A stretch of 64,000 nt of DNA. It comes from Pseudomonas sp. MYb60 (GTDB lineage Bacteria; Pseudomonadota; Gammaproteobacteria; Pseudomonadales; Pseudomonadaceae). Under the pieces are notes generated by a model. The model was not told the origin of the DNA. It worked only from the letters and a program-made list of their open reading frames with translations, and ran no database searches. The stretch covers positions 248,001 through 312,000 of the forward strand of contig NZ_PCOZ01000003.1 of the NCBI RefSeq assembly GCF_002979555.1, given 5' to 3'. Of this stretch, positions 9,935-17,383 are shown piece after piece (position 1 is the first letter of the stretch; each line of letters begins with the position of its first letter). Both the position numbers and the translations under genes were made by a program.

Positions 9935-10150
9935 TCAGGCGAGCCGCACCGACACCTGCTCTACCGAATCCCGCGCTTCGCGCAACTCGTGGGCGTCCTG
10001 ATTGAGGCGGTGGATGGTGTTGAGCAAGCGCTGGCGCAACACTTCGTCGCCGAGTTTTTCAACCGCGCGCATCAAATCGAACGCCGCGGTTTCGTTATTT
10101 TCCGCGACGGAATCCAGGGTCTTGCGCAGGTTGCGAGTGGCACGGGTCAC
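9935..10150 (-). CDS. small helical hypothetical protein (71 aa)
   Basis: Starts with GTG at 10150 (reading MTRATRNLRKTL) with AAGGAAG about 12 bases upstream. The sequence is almost all charged amphipathic helix with heptad-like spacing, without signal or membrane segment. It lies between azlC and the divergent ars operon. I do not recognise a family. Confidence 0.6.
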   Translation of the reverse strand: MTRATRNLRKTLDSVAENNETAAFDLMRAVEKLGDEVLRQRLLNTIHRLNQDAHELREARDSVEQVSVRLA

Positions 10151-10278
10151 GCGGGGTCTTCCTTCATCAGCAATGGGCAGGCACTTTAGGACATTCGTGT
10201 TTCATTTTAATTTCAATCACTTGTGGCAGATTTCGATGGATTTGATCCATATCAATCGAAACCGTATTTGACCGATAC

Positions 10279-10310
10279 ATATGGAAATACGTATATTCGA
10301 ATTTCCATAT
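10279..10310 (+). promoter_or_regulatory. ArsR operator / ars promoter region
   Basis: ATATGGAAAT (10279-10288) and ATTTCCATAT (10301-10310) are a perfect 10-bp inverted repeat around a 12-base spacer, 18 bases before the arsR ATG. Dyads of this size are known ArsR sites, where arsenite-free ArsR blocks its own promoter. The AT-rich spacer could hold the -10 element. Confidence 0.78.
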
Positions 10311-10327
10311 ATTAAAAGGCCCTGACC

Positions 10328-10681
10328 ATGTCAGCCCTTTCTCCTCCCGAACTGTTCAAATCCCTCGCCGATGCCACCCGAGCGCGCTTGACCCTGTTGA
10401 TCCTGCGCGAAGGCGAACTTTGCGTGTGCGAACTGATCCATGCCTTGGATGACAGCCAGCCAAAGATCTCCCGTCACCTGGCGCACCTGCGCAGCAGCGG
10501 GCTGCTGTTGGATCGTCGGCAAGGCCAATGGATCTATTACCGCGTCAACCCGGCACTGCCTGAATGGGTGACCGACGTGTTGCACACCACCCTGCACGCC
10601 AACCAGCCCTGGGTGCACGCCGATGCGCTGCGCCTGGCGGCGATGGGCGACAGACCACAACGGGCCAGCACTTGCTGCTGA
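10328..10681 (+). CDS. arsR: arsenical resistance operon repressor ArsR
   Basis: 117-residue ArsR/SmtB winged-helix repressor. The arsenite-sensing cysteines sit in [11 protein letters not shown] at the start of the recognition region, followed by the DNA helix [16 protein letters not shown]. The C-terminus ends in CC, which could give extra metal contact. First gene of arsRBC, directly behind a palindromic operator that it probably binds. Confidence 0.93.
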   Translation: MSALSPPELFKSLADATRARLTLLILREGELCVCELIHALDDSQPKISRHLAHLRSSGLLLDRRQGQWIYYRVNPALPEWVTDVLHTTLHANQPWVHADALRLAAMGDRPQRASTCC

Positions 10682-10700
10682 GCCATCGGAGCGTTTATCC

Positions 10701-11984
10701 ATGCTTGTTGCCATTGGCATTTTCATCTTCACCATTGTGCTGGTCATCTGGCAACCCAAGGGCCTCGGCGTCGGCTGGAGCGCGACCATGGGCGCGATTC
10801 TCGCGCTGGCCTGCGGGGTGATCAGCCTGGCGGACATTCCCGTGGTGTGGCACATCATCTGGAACGCCACCGGTACCTTCGTCGCGCTGATCATCATCAG
10901 CCTGCTGCTCGATGAGGCCGGGTTCTTCGCCTGGGCGGCGCTGCATGTGGCGCGCTGGGGACGGGGGCGTGGCCGGCGCCTGTTTGCCTACATGGTGCTA
11001 CTGGGCGCATTGGTGTCGGCGCTGTTTGCCAACGATGGCGCGGCGCTGATCCTGACGCCCATCGTCATGTCGATGCTGCTGGCCCTGCGCTTTTCACCCG
11101 CGGCAACCCTGGCCTTCGTGGTGGGCGCGGGCTTTATCGCCGACACCGCGAGCTTGCCGCTGGTGGTATCGAACCTGGTGAATATCGTCTCGGCCGACTA
11201 CTTCAAGATTGGCTTCAATGAATATGCCGCGGTGATGGTGCCCGTGAACCTCGTCAGCGTCGCCGCGACCCTGATGGTGTTGCTGTGGTTTTTCCGCCGT
11301 GACATCCCGCAGGCCTACAACCCGGATGACCTGGCCGACCCCGCCAGCGCCATCCACGACCGCGCCACGTTCCGGGCCGGCTGGTGCGTGCTGGGCATTC
11401 TGCTGATCGGCTGTTTCGCTCTTGAACCGCTGGGCATTCCCATCAGCGCGATTTCGGCGGTGTGCGCGGTATTGCTGCTGGTGATCGCCGCCAGGGGCCA
11501 CACGATCTCCACGCGTAAAGTATTGAAAGAAGCACCGTGGCAGATCGTGATTTTCTCGCTGGGCATGTACCTGGTGGTCTACGGTCTGCGCAACGCCGGC
11601 CTCACCACCTACCTGGCCACCTGGCTCGACACCTTCGCCCACTACGGCGTGTGGGGCGCGGCGATGGGCACCGGTGTGCTGACAGCGCTGTTGTCATCGG
11701 CCATGAACAACCTGCCGACCGTGCTGATTGGCGCGCTGTCGATTGAATCCAGCCATGCCGTGGGCGTGGTCAAGGACGCCATGATCTATGCCAATGTGAT
11801 CGGCAGTGACCTTGGCCCGAAAATCACCCCGATTGGCAGCCTCGCGACCTTGCTGTGGCTGCATATCCTCGCGCGCAAAGGCATCACCATTACCTGGGGC
11901 TACTACTTCAAGGTCGGCATCGTGCTGACCTTGCCGGTGTTGCTGGTCACCCTTGCCGCCCTCGCCTTGCGCCTGAGTATCTGA
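10701..11984 (+). CDS. arsB: arsenite/antimonite efflux pump ArsB
   Basis: 427 residues with about twelve membrane spans. Typical blocks are [14 protein letters not shown] (about residues 111-124), [24 protein letters not shown] and the late [15 protein letters not shown] and [28 protein letters not shown] 10701 is chosen because the earlier in-frame ATG lies inside arsR. It exports arsenite using the membrane potential, alone or with an ArsA ATPase; no arsA is present. Confidence 0.95.
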   Translation: MLVAIGIFIFTIVLVIWQPKGLGVGWSATMGAILALACGVISLADIPVVWHIIWNATGTFVALIIISLLLDEAGFFAWAALHVARWGRGRGRRLFAYMVLLGALVSALFANDGAALILTPIVMSMLLALRFSPAATLAFVVGAGFIADTASLPLVVSNLVNIVSADYFKIGFNEYAAVMVPVNLVSVAATLMVLLWFFRRDIPQAYNPDDLADPASAIHDRATFRAGWCVLGILLIGCFALEPLGIPISAISAVCAVLLLVIAARGHTISTRKVLKEAPWQIVIFSLGMYLVVYGLRNAGLTTYLATWLDTFAHYGVWGAAMGTGVLTALLSSAMNNLPTVLIGALSIESSHAVGVVKDAMIYANVIGSDLGPKITPIGSLATLLWLHILARKGITITWGYYFKVGIVLTLPVLLVTLAALALRLSI

Positions 11985-11986
11985 CG

Positions 11987-12457
11987 ATGAAAGTGCTGTT
12001 CATGTGTACTGCCAATAGCTGCCGCAGCATCTTGTCTGAAGCGCTGTTCAACCACTTGGCCCCGGAAGGTTTCGAGGCCGTCAGTTCCGGCAGTTTCCCC
12101 AAAGGCCAGGTCCTGCCGCGCAGCCTCACGACGTTGCAGGCGGCGGGCATCCGCACCGAAGGCTTGTACAGCAAGGGCAACGATGCCTTTGAAGGAAGCC
12201 CGCCGGACCTGGTCATCACCGTGTGCGACAAAGCGGCCGGTGAAGCCTGCCCGGTGTATTTTGGCCCGGCGCTGAAAGCGCATTGGGGATTGGAAGACCC
12301 GTCGGACGTGCAAGGTGACGAGATGCGAATCAACGCCGCCTTCAACGCCACACTGGAAGCCATCGAGACCTGCTGCCGGGCGTTTTTCGCCCTACCCTTC
12401 GCCGACCTCGGCGCGATTGAATTGAAGGCCGAACTGGACCGTATTGGATTGCTGTAG
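11987..12457 (+). CDS. arsC: arsenate reductase ArsC (low-Mr phosphatase fold)
   Basis: 156 residues with the CX5R phosphate loop C7-TANSC-R13 at the N-terminus, then DPSD in the acid loop region (GLEDPSDVQGD). A second cysteine pair lies in VCDKAAGEAC, which probably relays the disulfide during arsenate reduction. Whether thioredoxin or glutathione resolves it cannot be read from sequence. It starts two bases after the arsB stop codon, so the operon is arsRBC. No arsH follows. Confidence 0.9.
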   Translation: MKVLFMCTANSCRSILSEALFNHLAPEGFEAVSSGSFPKGQVLPRSLTTLQAAGIRTEGLYSKGNDAFEGSPPDLVITVCDKAAGEACPVYFGPALKAHWGLEDPSDVQGDEMRINAAFNATLEAIETCCRAFFALPFADLGAIELKAELDRIGLL

Positions 12458-12505
12458 TTGAGATCCCCAGCGTATGCTCGCGCACTTTCCTGAAAGGACC
12501 CGGGC

Positions 12506-13117
12506 ATGCTGACGATCTTTTTTTACGCGCTGGTATTCGGTTTCGTGTTTTGCCTCTCCCCCGGCGCCGTGCTGGCAGAGACGTTGCGCCGAGGCCTGCT
12601 GCATGGGTTCACGCCCGCGCTGCTGGTGCAATTCGGTTCCTTGGTGGGTGACGCCGTGTGGGCGGTGATCGGCCTCACCGGCATCGCGTTGTTGATCCAG
12701 CATGACACCGTGCGCGTGCCACTGACCATCGTCTGCGCGCTGTACCTGGCCTGGCTGGGTGTCCGCAGCCTCATCGACGCGTGGCACTTGCCCGAACCGG
12801 ACGATGCACCGGCGAGCACCCGTCAGAACGCGTTGGCGGTGGGCGCAGCGATCTCCCTGGCCAACCCGAAGAACATCGTCTACTGGGGCGCGTTGGGCAG
12901 TGCGTTGTCCGGCATCGTCGGCGCGACACCCAGCCATGGGCAAACGCTGATGTTCTTTGCCGGCTTCATGCTGGCGTCCGTGCTGTCGTGCTTTTTGATC
13001 GCTGCACTGGTCAACCTGCTGCGCCAGAACGCATCGCCGATGTGGCAGCGCATCAGCTATGGCACGTGCGGTGTGGTGTTGATTTACCTGGCGGTGCTGG
13101 CTGCGCAAGGGATCTGA
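12506..13117 (+). CDS. LysE family transporter
   Basis: 203 residues, about six membrane spans. The LysE/RhtB signature is near the N-terminus (CLSPGAVLAETLRRGLLHG), with ISLANPKNIVYWGAL in the middle. Such proteins export amino acids or related small molecules. The 48-base gap and own ribosome site (GAAAGGACC) leave open whether it is read with arsRBC. It has no known arsenic role. Confidence 0.85.
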   Translation: MLTIFFYALVFGFVFCLSPGAVLAETLRRGLLHGFTPALLVQFGSLVGDAVWAVIGLTGIALLIQHDTVRVPLTIVCALYLAWLGVRSLIDAWHLPEPDDAPASTRQNALAVGAAISLANPKNIVYWGALGSALSGIVGATPSHGQTLMFFAGFMLASVLSCFLIAALVNLLRQNASPMWQRISYGTCGVVLIYLAVLAAQGI

Positions 13118-13121
13118 ACCG

Positions 13122-13151
13122 CTGCAGGCGCCGGTTGGTCGACGCCTGCAG
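13122..13151 (+). terminator. inverted repeat between convergent genes
   Basis: CTGCAGGCG (13122-13130) pairs perfectly with CGCCTGCAG (13143-13151) across a 12-base loop, between the converging ends of the LysE gene and the DUF533 gene. There is no clear U-tract on either side, so it is at best a weak bidirectional terminator. Confidence 0.45.
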
Positions 13152-13159
13152 AGAGACCT

Positions 13160-13855
13160 TCACCCAGGGTTCTGCGCTTGCTGCTCCAGGTGCACTTGCA
13201 ATTGCGGGGCGATCTGCAGCTGCCCTGCCAGGTCGTCGAGGTAATTACGCTCCGCATCCTGCTGATCGTCCACCAGCATCACGCTCGCCAGGTACACTTC
13301 GGCCGCCACTGCCGGGTCACTGGCAAATTCGGCGAAATCTGCGGCATCCAGGGGCTTGGCGACTTCGGCGTCGAGCCACTGCTGCAATTGCGGGTCGTCG
13401 GTGTGCTGACGCAGCTCGTTGGAAATCATCTGCTGTTCTTGTTCGTCAATGCGCCCATCGGCCTTGGCTGCGGCGATCAGCGCGCGCAATACCGCGTGGC
13501 TATGGGCTTCGACTGCGGGGCCGTCGAGTTGGTCAGCCGTCTGGAACGCCGCCTGCGGGGCAGTCGCCTGCTGACGCTGCCACGCCTGATATGCCTGGAA
13601 CGCCATCATGCCCAGGGACGCCAGCGCCGCATAGTTCATCCCACCCGCGCGCCCTTGGGCCGGGCGTGTCGTCGCGCCCCCCAGCATGCCGCCCAGGCCA
13701 CCCAACAGATCCCCTAGACCGCCGCCGCCAGCGGCACCGCCACCTCGGCTGCCTTTAAGCAGTCCGCCCAGCACCCCGCCCAGGCCTGCGCCCGAAGAGG
13801 CGCCGCCTTGCTGTCCGGCGCGCAAGAGTTGTTCGAGTAGATCGCTGGTGTTCAT
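13160..13855 (-). CDS. DUF533 (YebE-like, TerB-fold) protein
   Basis: 231 residues. After a short helix (MNTSDLLEQLL) comes a long glycine-rich low-complexity stretch (about 17-75), then a membrane-prone helix (MNYAALASLGMMAFQAYQAW), then the helical TerB-like domain with AAAKADGRIDEQEQQMI, an acidic loop typical of this fold. Members are inner-membrane associated and often respond to envelope stress. ATG 13855 is preferred over an arginine-rich upstream extension. Confidence 0.85.
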   Translation of the reverse strand: MNTSDLLEQLLRAGQQGGASSGAGLGGVLGGLLKGSRGGGAAGGGGLGDLLGGLGGMLGGATTRPAQGRAGGMNYAALASLGMMAFQAYQAWQRQQATAPQAAFQTADQLDGPAVEAHSHAVLRALIAAAKADGRIDEQEQQMISNELRQHTDDPQLQQWLDAEVAKPLDAADFAEFASDPAVAAEVYLASVMLVDDQQDAERNYLDDLAGQLQIAPQLQVHLEQQAQNPG

Positions 13856-14159
13856 GGTGTCACCCTCCCAGGGCGCAGTGTTGGCGTTTAACAACCATAG
13901 CCCGCGCCTGCCGGAACACCATGACCGCCGGGCGGCCACCGCCGTTGATGGCGCGACAGCACCCTCGGGGAAAAACCCATGTAAACCGGATCGAAAAGGT
14001 CGGCGATACCGACCTCCTGGCACTGATCGACTGAGACGCGAACGTCATCACCGGGATGGGGTCGTACTATCAGGTGCCGGGGTTTTTATTGCATCCCGCC
14101 CTCCCCGTGCGCATTGCGCTCCACCGATGCGCGCTCCCCCCTATGAAGGAGACGCTTAC
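13856..14159. other. divergent intergenic region, no gene seen
   Basis: 304 bases between the DUF533 gene (leftward) and the 93-residue gene (rightward). Promoters for both must lie here. Open frames on both strands lack ribosome sites and family features. A short frame ending EKVGDTDLLALID at about 14034 looks protein-like but is too short to name. Confidence 0.5.
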
Positions 14160-14441
14160 ATGGTCATTCACTTCAAGGTTGCAGGCCATTTGGCCTGTGG
14201 TCGCCACGGCACCACCCTGCCCTCCAGCACCGAGCTGAACCGGGTCAAGTGCCGTACCTGCCGCAACACCGACGCGTACAAGGAAGCCCGCCGCACTCAA
14301 CGCAACGCCGCCCGCCGTGCCAACCGCAAGGCCAAGGTGCATGCCGCCGTGGATTGGCGCAGCGCCTGGACCCACCGCCTGGCCGACATGCCAGGGTTGC
14401 AGCGCGTGCCACGCGGTTTCAGCGGTCAGCCGTTTGTGTAG
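14160..14441 (+). CDS. small basic protein with putative zinc ribbon (93 aa)
   Basis: ATG at 14160 with AAGGAG about 10 bases upstream. The N-terminal half has HLACGRHG and, 16 residues on, VKCRTCRN, a Cys-His plus CXXC arrangement that could bind zinc. The second half is rich in arginine, lysine and alanine (RRTQRNAARRANRKAK), suggesting contact with nucleic acid. It resembles small conserved Pseudomonas proteins of unknown role. The longer in-frame upstream extension has no ribosome site. Confidence 0.65.
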   Translation: MVIHFKVAGHLACGRHGTTLPSSTELNRVKCRTCRNTDAYKEARRTQRNAARRANRKAKVHAAVDWRSAWTHRLADMPGLQRVPRGFSGQPFV

Positions 14442-14507
14442 AGGCGTGCCAGTGCTTATATGATGGGCAATTCCAGCGAACGCACGATGCAACTCGCCAG
14501 GTCGTAA

Positions 14508-14630
14508 GCCCTCAGGCCGCTGATGCCGGTGATCGCCCAAGCAATGATCAACGCCGGCGCCACCCGGCTCGGCAGCAGCTCCGGAAGTGCGATCGTCAGC
14601 GGCGCGGGTGCGGTGGCGGGCGCTTATTGA
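14508..14630 (+). pseudogene. remnant of deoxyribose-phosphate aldolase (deoC) C-terminus
   Basis: The frame ending TGA at 14630 reads AMINAGATRLGSSSGSAIVSG, which matches the last conserved block of DeoC (AMxxAGATRLGTSSGVAIV). Just before it, in another frame, AAGCCCTCAGGC reads KPSG, as expected for the KASGG motif that carries the Schiff-base lysine, so a frameshift separates the two. The remaining roughly 200 residues of DeoC are missing. It is decaying debris, 125 bases before tRNA-Leu. Confidence 0.65.
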
Positions 14631-14754
14631 GGATGCGCGTAGATCACTGATCTATCGGGATTTTTCCTGCCCAAGGCAACGCAACTAAGCGCCATTCGAC
14701 CTTGCACCATCGCGATGGGATCTATATATTCCCAACCCTGCAACACGCGCTGCC

Positions 14755-14841
14755 GCCCGAATGGCGAAACTGGTAGACGCATGGGACTTAAAATCCCCCG
14801 CTCGTAAGGGCGTCCCGGTTCGATTCCGGGTTCGGGCACCA
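14755..14841 (+). tRNA. tRNA-Leu (anticodon UAA)
   Basis: 87-base class II tRNA including an encoded CCA. Acceptor stem GCCCGAA (14755-14761) pairs with TTCGGGC (14831-14837). D-loop has CTGGTAGAC, the anticodon loop CTTAAAA has anticodon TAA, a variable arm of leucine type follows, and the T-loop is GGTTCGATTCC. Gene remnants lie on both sides, so its 3' end may have served as an integration target. Confidence 0.97.
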
Positions 14842-14868
14842 ATTAAACCCTGTAAACCAGGTACTTAA

Positions 14869-14895
14869 AGAGATCTCTTCGGAGGTCTTTTTTTG
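14869..14895 (+). terminator. Rho-independent terminator after tRNA-Leu
   Basis: AGATCTC, UUCG tetraloop, GAGGTCT and a seven-T run. The UUCG loop closed by C-G makes it very stable. Confidence 0.92.
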
Positions 14896-15007
14896 TTTTC
14901 GGGCCCTGCAATGCGCCATGGGAACTTCATGGGAATCTCAGGCGTATTTTTACGCTTCCCCTGCAATTTCCCTACAGCGCTCCACGCTCAACCCTGGCTC
15001 AAAGGGT

Positions 15008-15130
15008 GGGTGTGACTGGGTTCAGTTGCAGCCGCTGGTCGATGCGCTGCGCGACGTGTTGTTCGAGCCTCAGGTTATTCATGCCGATGCAACCGTTTCA
15101 ATCACGCAAGGATTGATGCCCGGACGCATA
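15008..15130 (+). mobile_element. IS66-family transposase (TnpC) remnant
   Basis: The frame reads DWVQLQPLVDALRDVLFEPQ followed by VIHADATVSIT. IS66 TnpC proteins carry QLQPLVDALRxxLLxxxVLHADETPVxML, so roughly 40 residues of the catalytic region survive, with the DDE glutamate-neighbour motif HADET changed to HADAT and the frame then lost. About 90% of the transposase, both accessory genes and any ends are missing. It marks an old insertion 170 bases after tRNA-Leu. Confidence 0.7.
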
Positions 15131-15214
15131 CGTAAAAATCCCCTAATCTGAAGGTGCTGTGTAAAATTCTTGCTTTGGTGACGATCACCGCCTTCCTACA
15201 TCGCGAGAGATCAT

Positions 15215-15829
15215 ATGATTGACGGTTCCGCTGTTTTGACAGTGTTTTTGGTCTATCTGGCTGGTGTCGTTATTCCTGGGCCGAATTTCGTTGCAGTCGT
15301 CCATAAAGCGGTGGCTGCTACCCGGTCTGAAGCGCTAGCCCTGGTGGCGGGAATCGTGGTGGTCAACCTGTTCTGGTCAACCTGTGCGATTGCAGGCCTA
15401 GGGATTGTATTCGCTGCGCTCCCTTGGGCTGCGCTTGTTGTAAAGGTGCTGGGGGCAGCCTACCTGATGTGGTTCGGGCTCCGATTGCTGATCAACGCCG
15501 GAAGGAACGCTATCGGCCCGCTGAATGATGCCATCGCCGGTAGTTGCCGACAGTCATTTACTCAAGGGGTGATTACCAACATCGGTAACCCCAAGTCCAT
15601 GGCCTTCTATGCGGCTGTTTTTTCAGCCGCAGCTCCCGCCCACGTTTCGCCGGGCACGTTTTTGTCGATGCTGGCAGTTGTAGTGGTGGTTTCAATGGCT
15701 TGGTATGGAATGGTCGCAATCGCTCTTTCGCAGCCTAAGATTGCTTTCGCTTATCAAGGAAGGAAAAAAGCCATTGACCGGCTATGCGGTGGGTTGATTT
15801 TGTCGTTGGGGGTCCGCCAGCTGGTTTAG
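15215..15829 (+). CDS. LysE family translocator
   Basis: 204 residues, about six membrane spans. Signature IPGPNFVAVVHKAVAATR at residues 20-37 and NIGNPKSMAFYAAVFSAAAP in the middle are the LysE/RhtB export family. GC content and codon use are lower than in neighbours, and it sits between the IS66 and higB remnants. I read this as a gene acquired by transfer. Substrate unknown (amino acid-like). Confidence 0.85.
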   Translation: MIDGSAVLTVFLVYLAGVVIPGPNFVAVVHKAVAATRSEALALVAGIVVVNLFWSTCAIAGLGIVFAALPWAALVVKVLGAAYLMWFGLRLLINAGRNAIGPLNDAIAGSCRQSFTQGVITNIGNPKSMAFYAAVFSAAAPAHVSPGTFLSMLAVVVVVSMAWYGMVAIALSQPKIAFAYQGRKKAIDRLCGGLILSLGVRQLV

Positions 15830-15900
15830 CAATCGGTTGAATACAGTGTTGAAGGGCACATACTCGCCCTTACGAATAACGTTCAGCGTTCATAACCAAA

Positions 15901-16165
15901 GATTCGAAGCGTTCCATGCGCCGACACAGAAGCTCTTTTTACCACCGATAGGACACGGCGCTGGGCCGACATTAAGTCAGTCGCAGATCGCAAGCTGGCC
16001 GTACTGGATGACGCGAGAGAGCGTCGAGACTTGCGCTCACCACCCACAAACCGTCTTCACTCCCTGGAGGGTGACAGAGAGGGCAAGCAGGCCAGCATCA
16101 CCAAAAGCGGCGTTCGTCCTGCGCTGGGCGCAAGCAAATTCGGCATATATTGTTACAACCATTCC
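15901..16165 (+). pseudogene. frameshifted HigB-type toxin gene remnant
   Basis: Three frames together give a HigB/RelE-like toxin. FEAFHAPTQKLF (from 15903) is followed, one frame over, by TTDRTRRWADIKSVADRKLAVLD and LRSPPTNRLHSLEGDREGKQ (about 15940-16090), then in a third frame by AAFVLRWAQANSAY (about 16105-16150). Canonical HigB has LFTTGKTRRW, RKLAxLDAA, LRSPPGNRLEAL and a final RICFRW block in one frame. At least two indels are present, so no active toxin can be made. I found no HigA antitoxin after it. Confidence 0.75.
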
Positions 16166-16270
16166 CGCGCAAGCACCGCCCGTAGAGAACTTCAAACGGT
16201 TACTTCAGTCCCTATGGTAGGCGTGCTTTAAACCGTAAGCGCCTGCTGACGACCCACAGAGGTTCACACC

Positions 16271-16702
16271 ATGAAAATGACACTGCCCGCCCTATTGTTG
16301 GGTGTCCTTATTTCGCAAGGAACAATGGCTGCCGGAGATGGCACTGCCGCTCTTGGAGGCGGGGTTGGTGGCGCACTTGGCAATATCGTCGGTCAACAGC
16401 TCGGCGGCTCAACGGGCGCAGCGGTAGGCGCAGGCGTCGGTGGGGCTGCCGGCAGTGCTGTCGGCGCTCAGAGAGGCAACAGAGCGGAAGCTGCATTAGG
16501 CGGCGGTATCGGCTCGGCTGGCGGCTCACTGATCGGTAATCGCCTCGGCGGCACGACGGGCTCCACTATCGGTGCTGGTCTCGGCGGCGCTGCGGGTGGC
16601 GCGCTGGGCAACAACCTGGCGGATGATGAAGGCAATCATCGATCGGACGGCAAGAAGCACAAAGGCAACGGCAAACATAAACACAAGAACAAGCATCGTT
16701 AG
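16271..16702 (+). CDS. glycine-zipper protein with signal peptide
   Basis: 143 residues. Signal peptide of about 20 residues (MKMTLPALLLGVLISQGTMA), then repeated glycine-zipper segments (GxxxG series over about 25-115, for example GGGVGGALGNIVGQQLGG), then a very basic His/Lys tail (KKHKGNGKHKHKNKHR). Glycine-zipper proteins insert in or oligomerise at membranes; the role here is unknown. The histidine-rich tail could bind metal. Confidence 0.8.
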   Translation: MKMTLPALLLGVLISQGTMAAGDGTAALGGGVGGALGNIVGQQLGGSTGAAVGAGVGGAAGSAVGAQRGNRAEAALGGGIGSAGGSLIGNRLGGTTGSTIGAGLGGAAGGALGNNLADDEGNHRSDGKKHKGNGKHKHKNKHR

Positions 16703-16722
16703 TGTGTGAAGCTATTACATCG

Positions 16723-16750
16723 AAACCCGGCCTGACGCCGGGTTTCTTGT
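16723..16750 (+). terminator. Rho-independent terminator
   Basis: AAACCCGGC-CTGAC-GCCGGGTTT, 9-bp stem followed by CTTGT. It ends the glycine-zipper gene and could also serve the leftward gene ending at 16792. Confidence 0.85.
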
Positions 16751-16791
16751 ATCTGATCCGCCGCCGCAGGGCTGTCCACGATGGATGGACG

Positions 16792-17037
16792 CTAGGACGG
16801 CGCCTTCTCTCCCCTGAACACCATGCCGTATGCGCAGAAACCGACACCGATTTCGACGATTGCCATTACCCCAAACATTGCGCCGAACACGAAGGACGAC
16901 GCCACGAACGCGAGCCCCACAAGGAAAATCAGTGCCTCAAAGAGCGTCTCAGCTCTCCTTGGCCAAAATGGCGCTTTAGCCTCGATAAACCCCGCGACAA
17001 AACCGATCACTATCCCCACAACTATCTTCGCAAACAT
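16792..17037 (-). CDS. small membrane protein (81 aa)
   Basis: Three hydrophobic stretches (about residues 4-18, 33-50, 52-70) with charged linkers (EAKAPFWPRRAE). AAGGA lies about eight bases before the ATG. No family recognised. Convergent with the glycine-zipper gene. Confidence 0.65.
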   Translation of the reverse strand: MFAKIVVGIVIGFVAGFIEAKAPFWPRRAETLFEALIFLVGLAFVASSFVFGAMFGVMAIVEIGVGFCAYGMVFRGEKAPS

Positions 17038-17383
17038 TATCGATCCTTGATTGGCTCCATGCCGGTCTCCGGTAATACCTCAATCAATACCAAATTGCCA
17101 CCATCCGACGATGCCTGCTCTCAGAAAGATGGCGTTAAATCTCAACATCTCGCTTGTTAATTCAAACGGTAACCCATTCAATACGCGGCAACTGGGTAGC
17201 TTGATCATCCAGAGCGAAGGCGCTCACCGAAAGCGTGCCAGGCGGCGACACAACCCGCTGAACCTTTGCTCCCCGCCAATGCACTAAATATCAACAGAAA
17301 CACCGCATCCTGGTCTTAAGGCCATCGATGGCGGTTCGAGTGGGCTGAGGTCATCAGCACTTCAGCGGGAGCACGTCCAAGCA
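17038..17383. other. intergenic region without recognisable gene
   Basis: 346 bases between the 81-residue membrane protein and the hybrid kinase. The base composition is lower in GC than average. Several short open frames exist but none has a ribosome site or protein-like sequence. It must contain both divergent promoters. No repeat or strong hairpin noted. Confidence 0.5.

Noticed and set aside
13686..14159. In-frame upstream extension of the 93-residue zinc-ribbon-like gene
   Set aside because: The extension is proline/arginine-rich, opposes the DUF533 gene and has no ribosome site, while AAGGAG precedes ATG 14160.
16330..16620. Repeated GGC-rich units in the glycine-zipper gene considered as a repeat array or CRISPR
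   Set aside because: They encode periodic glycines in one frame and have no constant spacers. No CRISPR array was seen anywhere in the window.
17051..17287. 78-codon frame before the hybrid kinase
   Set aside because: No ribosome site, no predicted fold, and it overlaps the expected promoter region.
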